Numbered from the stretch's first letter, positions 37,039-46,025 are shown. The stretch is 64,000 nt of DNA from Pseudomonas capeferrum (GCF_013523055.1 NZ_JAAMQM010000002.1:186001-250000); one strand, 5' to 3'. Notes: generated from the letters alone by a model not told the origin. Program-made: numbers and translations.

Positions 37039-38386
37039 TCGAACCAGCTTCGGCAAGCGCCTCGATGGCTATGCCGACTCGGTGCGCCTGCCCGCCCAAC
37101 CGGTGGTCGAAGGGCGCCTGTTGCGCATGGTCGGGTTGACCCTCGAAGCCGAAGGGTTGCGCGCGGCGGTGGGCAGTCGCTGCATGGTGATCAACGACGA
37201 CAGTTACCACCCGGTCCAGGTCGAGGCCGAAGTGATGGGTTTTGCCAGTGGCAAGGTCTTTCTCATGCCGGTGGGCAGCATTGCCGGGATTGCCCCTGGG
37301 GCGCGCGTCGTGCCGGTGGCCGATAGCGGCCGCCTGCCGATGGGCATGAGCATGCTGGGTCGCGTGCTCGATGGCGCGGGTCGCGCCTTGGACGGCAAGG
37401 GCGGGATGAAGGCGGAAGACTGGGTGCCGATGGATGGCCCGGTCATCAACCCGCTCAATCGTGATCCGATCAGCCAGCCGCTGGATGTCGGCATCCGCAG
37501 TATCAATGGCCTGCTGACCGTAGGGCGAGGCCAGCGTCTGGGCCTGTTCGCCGGTACCGGGGTGGGCAAGTCGGTGCTGCTGGGGATGATGACGCGCTTT
37601 ACCGAAGCCGAGATCATCGTGGTCGGCCTGATTGGCGAACGGGGACGCGAAGTCAAGGAATTCATCGAGCATATCCTTGGCGAGGAGGGGCTCAAGCGCT
37701 CGGTCGTGGTGGCGTCGCCGGCCGACGATGCGCCGCTCATGCGTCTGCGAGCGGCCATGTACTGTACCCGCATCGCCGAGTATTTCCGGGACAAGGGCAA
37801 GAACGTACTCTTGCTGATGGACTCGCTCACGCGATTCGCCCAGGCGCAACGGGAGATCGCCCTCGCCATCGGCGAACCTCCGGCCACCCGTGGCTATCCG
37901 CCTTCGGTATTCGCCAAGCTGCCCAAGCTGGTGGAGCGAGCCGGGAATGGCGAGGCGGGCGGCGGGTCCATCACCGCCTTCTATACCGTGCTTTCCGAAG
38001 GCGACGACCAGCAGGACCCGATCGCCGACTCGGCGCGTGGCGTGTTGGACGGGCACTTCGTGCTGTCCCGACGTCTGGCCGAGGAGGGGCATTATCCGGC
38101 AATCGACATCGAGGCTTCGATCAGCCGGGTCATGCCGCAGGTGGTCAGCGCGGAACACCTGCGCCAGGCCCAGACATTCAAGCAACTCTGGTCGCGTCTG
38201 TCGCAGAGTCGCGACCTTATCAGCGTGGGTGCCTATGTGGCGGGCGGTGATCCGGAAACCGACCTGGCGATTGCCTTGCAGTCCAAGCTGGTCGGTTTCC
38301 TGCGTCAGCGCTTGGACGAGAATGTAGGCATGGAGCAGAGCCGTGCTCAATTGAGCGGCATTTTCACCCCTCAGGCGGGTGGTTGA
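37028..38386 (+). CDS. fliI: Flagellum-specific export ATPase FliI
   Basis: A 452-residue F1-beta-like ATPase that powers unfolding and delivery of export substrates. Walker A is GTGVGKS at 176-182 ([14 protein letters not shown]), Walker [19 protein letters not shown], and the family block [20 protein letters not shown] is intact. The ATG at 37028 ([15 protein letters not shown]) fits family N-termini better than the ATG 18 bases upstream. Confidence 0.97.
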   Translation: MRLDRTSFGKRLDGYADSVRLPAQPVVEGRLLRMVGLTLEAEGLRAAVGSRCMVINDDSYHPVQVEAEVMGFASGKVFLMPVGSIAGIAPGARVVPVADSGRLPMGMSMLGRVLDGAGRALDGKGGMKAEDWVPMDGPVINPLNRDPISQPLDVGIRSINGLLTVGRGQRLGLFAGTGVGKSVLLGMMTRFTEAEIIVVGLIGERGREVKEFIEHILGEEGLKRSVVVASPADDAPLMRLRAAMYCTRIAEYFRDKGKNVLLLMDSLTRFAQAQREIALAIGEPPATRGYPPSVFAKLPKLVERAGNGEAGGGSITAFYTVLSEGDDQQDPIADSARGVLDGHFVLSRRLAEEGHYPAIDIEASISRVMPQVVSAEHLRQAQTFKQLWSRLSQSRDLISVGAYVAGGDPETDLAIALQSKLVGFLRQRLDENVGMEQSRAQLSGIFTPQAGG

Positions 38387-38392
38387 TAGGCC

Positions 38393-38842
38393 ATGGCCCA
38401 GACCAGTCGAGCGGCGCGCCTGGCGCCCGTCGTGCAGATGGCCGAGGAAACCGAGCGCAAGGCCGCCCAGCGTCTTGGCCAGCTCCAGCAGCAGGTTGTC
38501 CAGGCCCAGGCCAAGCTTACCGAGCTGGAGCGCTTTCGCGAGGACTACCAGAAGCAATGGATCGCTCGTGGCGGGCAGGGCGTCGATGGCAGCTGGCTGG
38601 TCAACTATCAGCGCTTCCTTGGCCAGCTGGAGACCGCCATGACCCAGCAGCGACAGAGCCTGGTGTGGCACCAGAACAACCTCAAGAATGCTCGCGATAC
38701 CTGGCAACAGGCCTATGCGAGGGTCGAAGGGCTGCGCAAGCTGGTGCAGCGTTATCTTGAAGAGGCCCGACGCGCCGAGGACAAGCGTGAGCAACGCCTG
38801 CTGGACGAGCTGTCGCAGCGGTTGCCGCGGCAAGGAATGTGA
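38393..38842 (+). CDS. fliJ: Export chaperone FliJ
   Basis: A 149-residue, almost entirely coiled-coil protein (AQRLGQLQQQVVQAQAKLTE; RRAEDKREQRLLDELSQRL). FliJ forms the stalk of the FliI hexamer and links it to FlhA. It begins 6 bases after fliI and is the last gene of this transcript. Directly behind it lies a block of about 1 kb of repeats without genes. Confidence 0.94.
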   Translation: MAQTSRAARLAPVVQMAEETERKAAQRLGQLQQQVVQAQAKLTELERFREDYQKQWIARGGQGVDGSWLVNYQRFLGQLETAMTQQRQSLVWHQNNLKNARDTWQQAYARVEGLRKLVQRYLEEARRAEDKREQRLLDELSQRLPRQGM

Positions 38843-38945
38843 CGGGGCGATCGAATAGGCACTGCGAGTTGTTGCGTTGCTGATGGCTTCGGTGCGAACA
38901 GGTCGGGCTGCCGAACCGCTGCTCCCAGAGGAATGTGAACTGAAT

Positions 38946-39031
38946 CCCAGCTGTCAGGCCCCGTGCATTACGCATGGCAAAAGCTTGGACCCATGTGGGA
39001 GCGACTGTCTTGCCCAAGAGTCGAAATGCAG
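38946..39031 (+). repeat. Left arm of an 86-bp inverted repeat pair
   Basis: This segment and 39616-39702 are imperfect inverted copies. Shared landmarks, reading inward, are CCCAG, CATTAC-CATGGCAAAAGCT, GGAC-CATGTGG and TCGAAATGCAG. They bracket the REP pairs and tandem array and so form the ends of a symmetrical element about 757 bases long. Confidence 0.75.
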
Positions 39032-39058
39032 ACCGACCTTGGGGGTAGTCCACTTCCA

Positions 39059-39128
39059 GTGGGAGCGGGTTTACCCGCGAATGCGGCGGTGAATCCAACA
39101 TCGTATTCGCGGGTAAACCCGCTCCCAC
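39059..39128. repeat. REP pair (BIME-like)
   Basis: Two perfect inverted 23-base arms (39059-39081 and 39106-39128; core GGGAGCGGGTTTACCCGCGA) with a 24-base spacer. They match the REP family common in P. putida-group genomes. Each arm is itself a partial palindrome. Confidence 0.85.
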
Positions 39129-39130
39129 TG

Positions 39131-39530
39131 GTGTCCGGGTAAGATCAGCCTGGCGAATGCAGGTCCATGCATGTCGCCCGCTCCCGAGCAACCCGCTGAC
39201 CTGCCTTGGGCCCATTCGGCAGCTGTTCTCGCATCCAGTGGGAGCGGGTAAACCCGCTCCCACTGGTGTTCGGGTAAGATCAGCCTGGCGAATGCAGGTC
39301 CATGCATGTCGCCCGCTCCCGAGCAACCCGCTGACCTGCCTTGGGCACGTTCGGCAGCTGTTCTCGCACCCTGTGGGAGCGGGTAAACCTGCTCCCACAG
39401 GTGTCCGGGTAAGATCAGCCTGGCGAATGCAGGTCCATGCATGTCGCCCGCTCCCGAGCAACCCGCTGACCTGCCTTGGGCACGTTCGGCAGCTGTCCTC
39501 GCACCCTGTGGGAGCGGGTTTACCCGCGAA
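39131..39530. repeat. Three tandem 135-bp repeats with embedded REP palindromes
   Basis: Units start at 39131, 39266 and 39401, each with a nearly identical spacer of about 105 bases (beginning GTGTYCGGGTAAGATCAGCC) and ending in a REP palindrome. The palindromes are at 39238-39263, 39373-39398 and a half-site at 39508-39530. The first can form a 14-base perfect stem (CCAGTGGGAGCGGG). Units 1 and 2 are both 135 bases long. Confidence 0.88.
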
Positions 39531-39567
39531 GCAGGCCACGGGGTGGGTGGCTCGGGCTTCGCTCGTG

Positions 39568-39606
39568 TTCGCGGGCAAGTCGCATCGGCGAACCCGCCGC
39601 TCCCAC
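39568..39606 (-). repeat. REP element, inverted relative to the array
   Basis: Contains TTCGCGGG at 39568-39575 and ends CCGCTCCCAC at 39606. With the half-site at 39508-39530 it mirrors the REP pair on the left side of the array. Confidence 0.65.
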
Positions 39607-39615
39607 GCGGAGCGC

Positions 39616-39702
39616 CTGCATTTCGAGTTTTGAGCGAGACAGTTGCCTCCACATGAGTCCGAGCTTTTGCCATGGGTAATGGACGGGTGTCCAACATCTG
39701 GG
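39616..39702 (-). repeat. Right arm of the 86-bp inverted repeat pair
   Basis: Inverted imperfect copy of 38946-39031 (CTGCATTTCGA at its inner end, CATCTGGG at its outer end). See the left arm for shared landmarks. Confidence 0.75.
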
Positions 39703-39822
39703 GTGCGGTTCAGCGGGTCCCGTGATGAAGCCTCATGCATCACGCATCCGCAACGGATTTGCCGCCCGCCGTCCTGGCTGCTACACCTTCTCTAATCCGC
39801 CATCATCGAAGGAATCGCTAGC

Positions 39823-40128
39823 ATGGCTGTCGAGTCCAACTTCTCTCGGGAAAAGAACGAGCTGACCATCAAGGTCAGAGGTCGCTTCGATTTCGGCAAG
39901 CATCAGGAATTTCGTGACGCCTACGAGCGACAGTCCACGCCGACGGCATCGGTGGTCATCGACCTGCAAGGCGCTACCTACCTGGACAGTTCCGCGCTGG
40001 GCATGCTTCTGTTGCTCAGGGATCATCAAGGCGGCGATCAGTCGCGCATCAGCGTGATCAATACCAGTACCGACGTGCGCAAGATCCTCGCCATCTCCAA
40101 TTTCAACAAGCTCTTCGAGATCAGTTGA
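39823..40128 (+). CDS. hsbA: STAS-domain anti-sigma factor antagonist HsbA
   Basis: A 101-residue STAS protein with the phosphorylation loop GATYLDSSALGML; S56 corresponds to the regulated serine of P. aeruginosa HsbA. In that species unphosphorylated HsbA binds the anti-sigma factor FlgM and frees FliA, while phosphorylated HsbA favours a diguanylate cyclase and biofilm growth. HsbR, which controls its phosphorylation, is encoded 9 bases downstream. It follows the large repeat block. Confidence 0.92.
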   Translation: MAVESNFSREKNELTIKVRGRFDFGKHQEFRDAYERQSTPTASVVIDLQGATYLDSSALGMLLLLRDHQGGDQSRISVINTSTDVRKILAISNFNKLFEIS

Positions 40129-40137
40129 AGGACTGCC

Positions 40138-41841
40138 ATGCCAGCCAAGGAAGCACTGAGCGTGCTGATCGCCGAAGACGGAGCGGTGGATCGCCTGTTG
40201 CTGGCGCAGATCGTACGAAAACAGGGACACCGCGTGTTTACCGTGGAGAATGGGGAGCAGGCGGTGAAACTGTTCGTCGAACAGCGTCCGCAACTGGTGT
40301 TGATGGATGCGTTGATGCCGGTCATGGATGGCTTCGAGGCCGCTCGACAGATCAAGGCGCTGGCCGGCGAGACGTTGGTGCCCATCATTTTCCTCACCTC
40401 GCTCAACGAGGAAGAAGCGCTGGTGCGCTGCCTCGAGGCTGGCGGCGACGATTTCATGGCCAAGCCCTATAGCGCGATTATCCTGGGCGCTCGAATCCGC
40501 GCCATGGACCGCTTGCGCCGTCTCCAGGCAACCGTGCTGGAGCAGCGTGACCAGATTACTCGCCATCACAATCACCTGCTCAACGAGCAGCGCGTGGCCA
40601 AGGCCGTGTTCGACAAGGTGACCCATTCCGGCTGCCTGAACGCGCCTAATATCCGCTACCTGCAATCGCCCTATGCGTTGTTCAATGGTGACCTGCTGCT
40701 GGCTGCCTTCACGCCTTCGGGCAACATGCATGTGTTGCTCGGCGATTTCACCGGCCACGGCTTGCCGGCTGCCGTCGGGGCCATGCCCTTGGCCGAAGTG
40801 TTCTATGGCATGACCGCCAAAGGTTATGGCCTGGTCGAAATCCTTCGCGAGATGAATGCCAAGCTCAAGCGCATTCTGCCCGTGGACATGTTCTGTTGCG
40901 CGCTACTGCTTAACCTGAGCTTCCAGCGGCAGACAGTCGAAGTCTGGAGCGGAGGGATGCCCGACGGCTACCGGCTGTCTGCCGAGGGAGAGATGCTGTC
41001 GTGCCTGTCTTCCTGTCATTTGCCGCTGGGCATCCTTTGCGCGGAGCATTTCGATGACAGCACCGAGACCCTGCCGCTGCAAGAGGGGGAGCGTCTGTTC
41101 CTGCTCTCCGATGGAGTTGCAGATACCTGCAACGAGCAGGATCAGCTGTTCGGTGTCGACCGCCTTGGCGAGGTGCTGACCGGCAACCGCGATGTCGAGC
41201 GGTTGTTCGATGAAGTGCATCAGGCCTTGGCGCGTTTTGGCGGGCGTCCACGCGACGATATCAGCCTGCTGGATATCCGCATGCTCGAGCCGCAGTGTCA
41301 ATTGGCACCCGCGGTGGTCTACTCCGACGGCCTGCACGGCGCGCCTCTCGAGTGGTCGCTACGCTTCGAATTGCGGGACCAAAGTCTGAAAAGTCTCAAC
41401 CCTGTGCCCTATCTGCTGCAGCTGTTGCAGGAGATCCACGGGTTGAGGGCGGTCACCGGCGCTTTGCACAGTGTGCTCAGCGAGTTGTATTCCAACGCGC
41501 TGGAGCATGGCGTGCTGGGCCTGGACTCGCGGCTCAAGTGTGATGCTCAGGGTTTCGCCCAGTACTACCACGAGCGCAACCGGCGTCTGTCGGGGAAAGT
41601 GGAGGGTTGCGTCAGCATCGCCCTGCGGGTTGAACCCCATGCTGCTGGAGGCCGTCTGATGATCGAGGTGCGGGACAGTGGGGCGGGGTTCGATGTCGAG
41701 CGAGTACTGTCCAGCCCGGTCAAGGAACAGGCGTTCAGTGGCCGCGGACTGAACCTTGTGCGTCGCCTGAGCCGCGATGCCCGTTGGCTGGATGGCGGGC
41801 GTCGTGCCTGCGTGGAATTCGCCTGGGAGGTCCAGGCATGA
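40138..41841 (+). CDS. hsbR: Response regulator phosphatase/kinase HsbR
   Basis: A 567-residue three-module protein. Receiver domain 1-120 with phospho-acceptor D57 (LVLMDALMPVMDG); PP2C/SpoIIE phosphatase domain at about 190-385 (LLGDFTGHGLPAAVGAMPL, LFLLSDGVADT, RPRDDISLLDI); C-terminal RsbW-like ATPase at about 435-565 (LYSNALEHGVLG, VRDSGAGFDVE, GRGLNLVRRLS). It dephosphorylates or phosphorylates HsbA depending on phosphate received from HptB. Both partner genes flank it. Confidence 0.94.
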   Translation: MPAKEALSVLIAEDGAVDRLLLAQIVRKQGHRVFTVENGEQAVKLFVEQRPQLVLMDALMPVMDGFEAARQIKALAGETLVPIIFLTSLNEEEALVRCLEAGGDDFMAKPYSAIILGARIRAMDRLRRLQATVLEQRDQITRHHNHLLNEQRVAKAVFDKVTHSGCLNAPNIRYLQSPYALFNGDLLLAAFTPSGNMHVLLGDFTGHGLPAAVGAMPLAEVFYGMTAKGYGLVEILREMNAKLKRILPVDMFCCALLLNLSFQRQTVEVWSGGMPDGYRLSAEGEMLSCLSSCHLPLGILCAEHFDDSTETLPLQEGERLFLLSDGVADTCNEQDQLFGVDRLGEVLTGNRDVERLFDEVHQALARFGGRPRDDISLLDIRMLEPQCQLAPAVVYSDGLHGAPLEWSLRFELRDQSLKSLNPVPYLLQLLQEIHGLRAVTGALHSVLSELYSNALEHGVLGLDSRLKCDAQGFAQYYHERNRRLSGKVEGCVSIALRVEPHAAGGRLMIEVRDSGAGFDVERVLSSPVKEQAFSGRGLNLVRRLSRDARWLDGGRRACVEFAWEVQA

Positions 41842-41865
41842 TTAGCTTGCTCAAGGAGCGAACAA

Positions 41866-42213
41866 GTGTCCGAACATCGTATCGATCAAAAGGTCCTGAG
41901 CGACCTGCAGGAAGTGATGGAGGACGGTTACCTGCAATTGCTTGAAACCTTCCTGGAAGACTCCGAACATCGTATCAATCAGCTGCATGGGGCCAAGGAC
42001 GCCAGTGAGCTGGGAATGACCGCACACAGTTTCAAGGGCAGCAGCAGCAATATGGGGGCCGCCGCGCTGGCCGAGCTCTGCCGGCAACTGGAAGAGCGCG
42101 TCCGCCAGCAGCCGCTTTGCGGAATCGAGGACCTGATCCATCGTATCGACCTCGAATACCTTGAGGTCCAGCGCTTCTACCAGGGTGAGCGAGAACGTGT
42201 TTCCGCGGGGTAG
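41866..42213 (+). CDS. hptB: Histidine phosphotransfer protein HptB
   Basis: A 115-residue HPt domain protein with a GTG start behind AAGGAG. The phospho-acceptor is H54 in TAHSFKGSSSNMGA. In P. aeruginosa HptB takes phosphate from hybrid kinases and passes it to HsbR, linking surface sensing to flagella and biofilm. Here the three relay genes are embedded between fliJ and fliK. No diguanylate cyclase gene (hsbD) follows, so that branch must be encoded elsewhere. Confidence 0.93.
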   Translation: MSEHRIDQKVLSDLQEVMEDGYLQLLETFLEDSEHRINQLHGAKDASELGMTAHSFKGSSSNMGAAALAELCRQLEERVRQQPLCGIEDLIHRIDLEYLEVQRFYQGERERVSAG

Positions 42214-42222
42214 GCACAGAGC

Positions 42223-42238
42223 TGGCGCGAGTCTTGCC
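42223..42238 (+). promoter_or_regulatory. sigma-54 promoter of fliK
   Basis: TGGCGCGAGTCTTGCC fits the -24/-12 consensus with correct spacing. It lies 47 bases before the fliK ATG at 42286, just after the hptB stop. Confidence 0.85.
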
Positions 42239-42285
42239 TGTCTTTGCCGGATAACGTTCAGCCTTCTGGCGCGGAGACCCTTTCA

Positions 42286-43491
42286 ATGCCTGTCGCACCC
42301 AACCCCCTGCTGCAAGCCAGCGCTGTCGGCCAGCATTCGCGCACATCCGCCGTGGGCACTGAAAAGTTGTCGCAGGCCGCTTTCGACAAGGCACGAGACT
42401 TCGAGCAAATGATGGCGCGGCAAGGGCGCGAGGCATCGGCGGCGCGAGATGATCGCAACGTGCAAGCCAAGCCCAAGGACAAGCCGGAACCTGCCAAAAG
42501 CGGCAATAGCGAAGACGAGGGAACGGGCAAGGTTGCCGAAGACGGCAATAATCTGCCAGACACCGAGGCGGCTTCCCGTGCGGCAGGTGCCGAGCCTGAC
42601 CAGGGTGGCAACGCCTTGCCCCTGGCACAGGCCATAGTGCCCGCGCCGCAGCCGGCTGGCTTGCTGTCCGGCGATGAGGCCGGGTCGCTACCGACGGATT
42701 TCGATCCTGACGCCGATCCACTGGCCGGCATGCCGGCACTGCGCCTGGCGCTGGAGCAGAGCGCCCAGGCCCAGGGAGCGACGTCGGCCCATGCCGCCGA
42801 TGACAAGCAGGCGACGCTGCAGGCGAACGTCAATACCTTGGCGAATCCGATTGATGGCGAAGGCGAGTCCGAGCCGGGTGCCGAGGCCCTCGGCGGTTTG
42901 CTTGAAGAAGGTCTGAAGGACATCAAGGGCGCCGCGAGCGATAGCCGTGTCGACGATTTCGGCGATCGTCTTGCCGCCCTGACTCAAGCCGTTACGCCGA
43001 AGACCGCCAATGTCGTTCCCGCCACCAGTCCGTTGCAGCAGCCATTGGCAATGAACCAGAACGCCTGGAGCGAAGGCCTGGTCAACCGGGTCATGTACCT
43101 CTCCAGCCAGAACCTCAAGTCAGCCGACATCCAGCTCGAGCCCGCCGAGCTGGGTCGATTGGATATTCGGATCAACGTCGCGCCGGACCAGGCCGCTCAG
43201 ATCACTTTCATCAGTGGTCATGCCGGGGTGCGCGATACGTTGGACAGTCAGCTTTATCGCCTGCGTGAACTCTTCGCCCAGCAGGGGCTGGCGCAGCCGG
43301 ACGTCAATGTCGCCGATCAGTCGCGCGGCCAGCAGTCGCAGCAGGGCCAGCAGCAAGGCACTGCGTTGAGCGGTGTCGCCGCGCGCCGAACCGCAGCGGG
43401 CGAAAGCGACTCCGAGGTGCAGGCGGACGCCCGTCAGCCAGGGGAGCGCCAGGTGGTGATCGGCTCCAGCGCGGTGGATTATTACGCCTGA
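42286..43491 (+). CDS. fliK: Hook-length control protein FliK
   Basis: A 401-residue molecular ruler. The ATG at 42286 (MPVAPNPLLQASAVGQ) has GGAG about 10 bases upstream; a TTG further 5' is unlikely because it overlaps the promoter. The N-terminal two-thirds is low-complexity and rich in Ala, Glu, Asp and Gln. The conserved C-terminal Flg_hook domain (about 270-340) has SADIQLEPAELGRLDIRINV and FISGHAGVRDTLDSQLYRLR. It switches export from hook to filament substrates through FlhB. Confidence 0.95.
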   Translation: MPVAPNPLLQASAVGQHSRTSAVGTEKLSQAAFDKARDFEQMMARQGREASAARDDRNVQAKPKDKPEPAKSGNSEDEGTGKVAEDGNNLPDTEAASRAAGAEPDQGGNALPLAQAIVPAPQPAGLLSGDEAGSLPTDFDPDADPLAGMPALRLALEQSAQAQGATSAHAADDKQATLQANVNTLANPIDGEGESEPGAEALGGLLEEGLKDIKGAASDSRVDDFGDRLAALTQAVTPKTANVVPATSPLQQPLAMNQNAWSEGLVNRVMYLSSQNLKSADIQLEPAELGRLDIRINVAPDQAAQITFISGHAGVRDTLDSQLYRLRELFAQQGLAQPDVNVADQSRGQQSQQGQQQGTALSGVAARRTAAGESDSEVQADARQPGERQVVIGSSAVDYYA

Positions 43492-43517
43492 TCGCACGAG
43501 CCGAGCGCGAACCGATC

Positions 43518-43533
43518 TGGCATAACACTTGCT
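43518..43533 (+). promoter_or_regulatory. sigma-54 promoter of fliLMNOPQR-flhB
   Basis: TGGCATAACACTTGCT has correctly spaced GG and GC and an exact TTGCT. It lies 49 bases before the fliL ATG. Confidence 0.88.
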
Positions 43534-43582
43534 CTAAGACGTCATCCTTCCCTGAAACCCCAATGGACGACGGATTATTGGC

Positions 43583-44080
43583 ATGGCGAAAAGCGACGCA
43601 CCGAAAGACCCCGCCGCTAAAGGCAAACTCAAGCTGATCCTGCTGCTGGTCGGGGCCCTGTTGCTGGCTGTCGGCCTGTCGGTAGGCGCCACCTGGTTCC
43701 TCATGCACAAGCCCGATGAGGCGCCTGTGGCCGAAGAAGGTCATGCGAATACCAAGCCGGCGGCAATCTACGAGGCACTCGCGCCGGCCTTCGTGGTCAA
43801 CTTCAATCAGAACGGTCGTCAGCGCTACATGCAGGTGAGCATCACCCTGCAAGGACGCAACCAGGCGGATCTGGATGCCCTGAAGGTGCATATGCCGGTC
43901 ATCCGCAACAACCTGGTGATGATGTTCTCGGGACAGGGTTTCGATACCTTGGCTGCGAGCTCGGTAGGGCAGGAAATGCTGCGCCAGAAGGCCACCGCGG
44001 TGGTCCAGGAAGTGGCGCAAAAGGAAGTCGGCAAGCCGGTCATCGACCAGCTGCTGTTCACCAACTTCGTATTGCAGTAG
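43583..44080 (+). CDS. fliL: Basal body protein FliL
   Basis: A 165-residue single-pass inner-membrane protein: a short basic cytoplasmic tail, a membrane segment at about 16-37 (LKLILLLVGALLLAVGLSVG), and a periplasmic stomatin-like domain (AFVVNFNQNGRQRYMQVSIT; KAEVVQEVAQKEVGKP-type end). FliL rings surround and stabilise the stators. First gene of the export-gate operon. Confidence 0.96.
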   Translation: MAKSDAPKDPAAKGKLKLILLLVGALLLAVGLSVGATWFLMHKPDEAPVAEEGHANTKPAAIYEALAPAFVVNFNQNGRQRYMQVSITLQGRNQADLDALKVHMPVIRNNLVMMFSGQGFDTLAASSVGQEMLRQKATAVVQEVAQKEVGKPVIDQLLFTNFVLQ

Positions 44081-44089
44081 GAACCCTAA

Positions 44090-45058
44090 ATGGCCGTGCA
44101 GGACCTGCTGTCCCAGGATGAGATCGATGCGCTGTTGCATGGCGTCGATGACGGGCTGGTACAAACCGAAAGCGTTGTCGAGCCCGGCAGCATCAAGAGT
44201 TATGACCTGACCAGCCAGGATCGGATCGTCCGTGGACGCATGCCGACCCTGGAAATGATCAACGAGCGCTTTGCCCGCTATACGCGTATCAGCATGTTCA
44301 ACCTGCTGCGCCGCTCGGCGGACGTGGCGGTGGGTGGCGTGCAGGTCATGAAGTTCGGGGAGTACGTGCATTCGCTGTACGTACCGACCAGCTTGAACCT
44401 GGTGAAGATCAAGCCGCTGCGTGGCACCTCGCTGTTCATTCTCGACGCCAAGCTGGTGTTCAAGCTGGTGGACAATTTCTTCGGTGGCGACGGTCGTCAT
44501 GCGAAGATCGAGGGACGGGAGTTCACGCCGACCGAGCTGCGCGTGGTGCGCATGGTCCTCGACCAGGCTTTCGTCGACCTCAAGGAGGCCTGGCAGGCGA
44601 TCATGCCGGTCAACTTCGAGTACATCAATTCCGAGGTCAACCCGGCCATGGCCAACATCGTCGGGCCGAGCGAAGCGGTGGTGGTCTCGACCTTCCACAT
44701 CGAACTCGACGGTGGCGGCGGCGACCTCCACGTGACCATGCCGTACTCGATGATCGAGCCGGTGCGCGAGATGCTCGATGCCGGCTTCCAGTCGGACCTG
44801 GACGACCAGGACGAGCGTTGGGTCAAGGCCCTTCGCGAGGACGTGCTGGACGTCAGCGTGCCGCTGACTGCCACCGTGGCACGTCGTCAGCTCAAGCTGC
44901 GCGATGTCTTGCACATGCAACCCGGTGACGTGATTCCCGTCGAGCTGCCCGAGCACCTGGTGGTGCGCGCCAACGGCGTGCCGTCGTTCAAGGCGCGACT
45001 GGGCTCGCACAAGGGCACGCTGTCACTGCAGATCATCGATCCAATCGTACGTCGCTGA
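44090..45058 (+). CDS. fliM: Motor switch protein FliM
   Basis: A 322-residue C-ring protein. The N-terminus carries the CheY-P binding peptide (LLSQDEIDALLHGVDD); the middle CheC-like domain has ARYTRISMFNLLRRSADVAV and FFGGDGRH; the C-terminal SPOA domain forms the ring base with FliN. This is the receiver of the CheY signal encoded at 54859. Motifs and length are standard. Confidence 0.98.
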   Translation: MAVQDLLSQDEIDALLHGVDDGLVQTESVVEPGSIKSYDLTSQDRIVRGRMPTLEMINERFARYTRISMFNLLRRSADVAVGGVQVMKFGEYVHSLYVPTSLNLVKIKPLRGTSLFILDAKLVFKLVDNFFGGDGRHAKIEGREFTPTELRVVRMVLDQAFVDLKEAWQAIMPVNFEYINSEVNPAMANIVGPSEAVVVSTFHIELDGGGGDLHVTMPYSMIEPVREMLDAGFQSDLDDQDERWVKALREDVLDVSVPLTATVARRQLKLRDVLHMQPGDVIPVELPEHLVVRANGVPSFKARLGSHKGTLSLQIIDPIVRR

Positions 45059-45104
45059 GCGCGTGGCGCTCGCACCCCAGAATTGAATGCCTGCCGAGGA
45101 CACT

Positions 45105-45578
45105 ATGGCAAACGAAAACGAGATCACCTCCGCTGAGGACCAGGCCCTGGCCGACGAGTGGGCTGCCGCCCTCGAAGAGACCGGGAGTGCCGGCCAGGCC
45201 GATATCGACGCGCTGCTGGCCGCCGACCTGGGCCACTCCAGCCCCGGCGGCGCCGGTCGCCTGCCCATGGAAGAGTTCGCCAGCTCGCCCAAGCCGAAGG
45301 AAAACGTCAGCCTCGAGGGGCCGAACCTGGATGTCATCCTGGACATTCCGGTGAGCATCTCCATGGAAGTGGGCAGCACCGAGATCAACATCCGCAACCT
45401 GCTGCAGCTCAACCAGGGCTCGGTCATCGAGCTGGATCGCCTGGCGGGCGAGCCGCTGGACGTGCTGGTCAACGGCACGCTCATCGCCCATGGCGAGGTG
45501 GTGGTGGTCAACGAGAAGTTCGGCATTCGCCTGACGGACGTGATCAGCCCCAGCGAACGTATCAAGAAGCTGCGCTGA
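45105..45578 (+). CDS. fliN: Motor switch protein FliN
   Basis: A 157-residue protein (start MANENEITSAEDQALADEW at 45105 with GAGGA upstream; an earlier in-frame ATG at 45087 would add only MPAEDT). The variable acidic N-terminus has a second DIDALLAADLG motif resembling the FliM N-terminus. The C-terminal SPOA domain (VSISMEVGSTEINIRNLLQL, LAGEPLDVLVNGTLIAHGEV) forms the lower C-ring and docks FliH. Confidence 0.97.
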   Translation: MANENEITSAEDQALADEWAAALEETGSAGQADIDALLAADLGHSSPGGAGRLPMEEFASSPKPKENVSLEGPNLDVILDIPVSISMEVGSTEINIRNLLQLNQGSVIELDRLAGEPLDVLVNGTLIAHGEVVVVNEKFGIRLTDVISPSERIKKLR

Positions 45579-46025
45579 GTGAAGCGCTCGATGGTGGCCA
45601 TGACGGCCATGGGCCTGGGGCTCTGCAGCGAAGCGGTCATGGCCGCGTCCGCGCCCGCGGTCGCCCCGGCGGCCAGCCCCGGCAATCTCGGCGGCCAGGT
45701 GGCGCAGATGCTGTTCGGCCTGTTGCTGGTGGTGGGCCTGATCTTCTTCCTGGCCTGGCTGCTGCGCAGGATGCAGGGGATCGCGCCGCGCGGGGGGCAG
45801 GTGATCGAGATCATCGGCAGCCGCGCCATCGGGCCGCGCGACCGTCTGCTGCTGGTGCAGGTCGGCAAGCAACAGATACTGCTTGGTCATAGCCCAGGCA
45901 GTATCGAGGCCCTGCATGTACTGGACGAGCCGGTGGAGGTGCCCATCGGTGCCCGCCCGGCCACGCCGGAGTTCGCCCAGCGCCTGATGGAGCTGATGGG
46001 CAAGGACCACAAGGACAAGACGTGA
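45579..46025 (+). CDS. fliO: Export apparatus assembly protein FliO
   Basis: A 148-residue protein with a GTG start directly after the fliN stop; ATG 45591 is an alternative. A signal-like N-terminus (to about residue 24) is followed by a membrane segment at about 42-64 ([19 protein letters not shown]) and a cytoplasmic domain ([20 protein letters not shown]). FliO helps build the FliP ring. Sequence is weakly conserved, but location before fliP is decisive. Confidence 0.94.
   Translation: MKRSMVAMTAMGLGLCSEAVMAASAPAVAPAASPGNLGGQVAQMLFGLLLVVGLIFFLAWLLRRMQGIAPRGGQVIEIIGSRAIGPRDRLLLVQVGKQQILLGHSPGSIEALHVLDEPVEVPIGARPATPEFAQRLMELMGKDHKDKT

Larger units (their letters stand above)
38843..39822. 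other. Gene-free interval between fliJ and hsbA
   Basis: This 980-base interval has no credible gene; open frames in it repeat the same residues in parallel with the DNA repeats and lack ribosome binding sites. It consists of a large symmetrical repeat structure (38946-39702, described in separate entries), about 100 bases of unremarkable sequence on the left, and 120 bases on the right. The right part holds a small hairpin (CGTGATG at 39721-39727, CATCACG at 39738-39744). I could not assign a promoter for hsbA. Confidence 0.7.

Noticed and set aside
39131..39530. Repeat array considered as a CRISPR
   Set aside because: The units are 135 bp with conserved, not variable, spacers and REP palindromes; there are no cas genes.
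39157..39633. Open frames with internally repeated protein sequence in the 39-kb repeat block
   Set aside because: The amino-acid repeats simply mirror the DNA repeats in several frames on both strands; no ribosome binding site or family resemblance.
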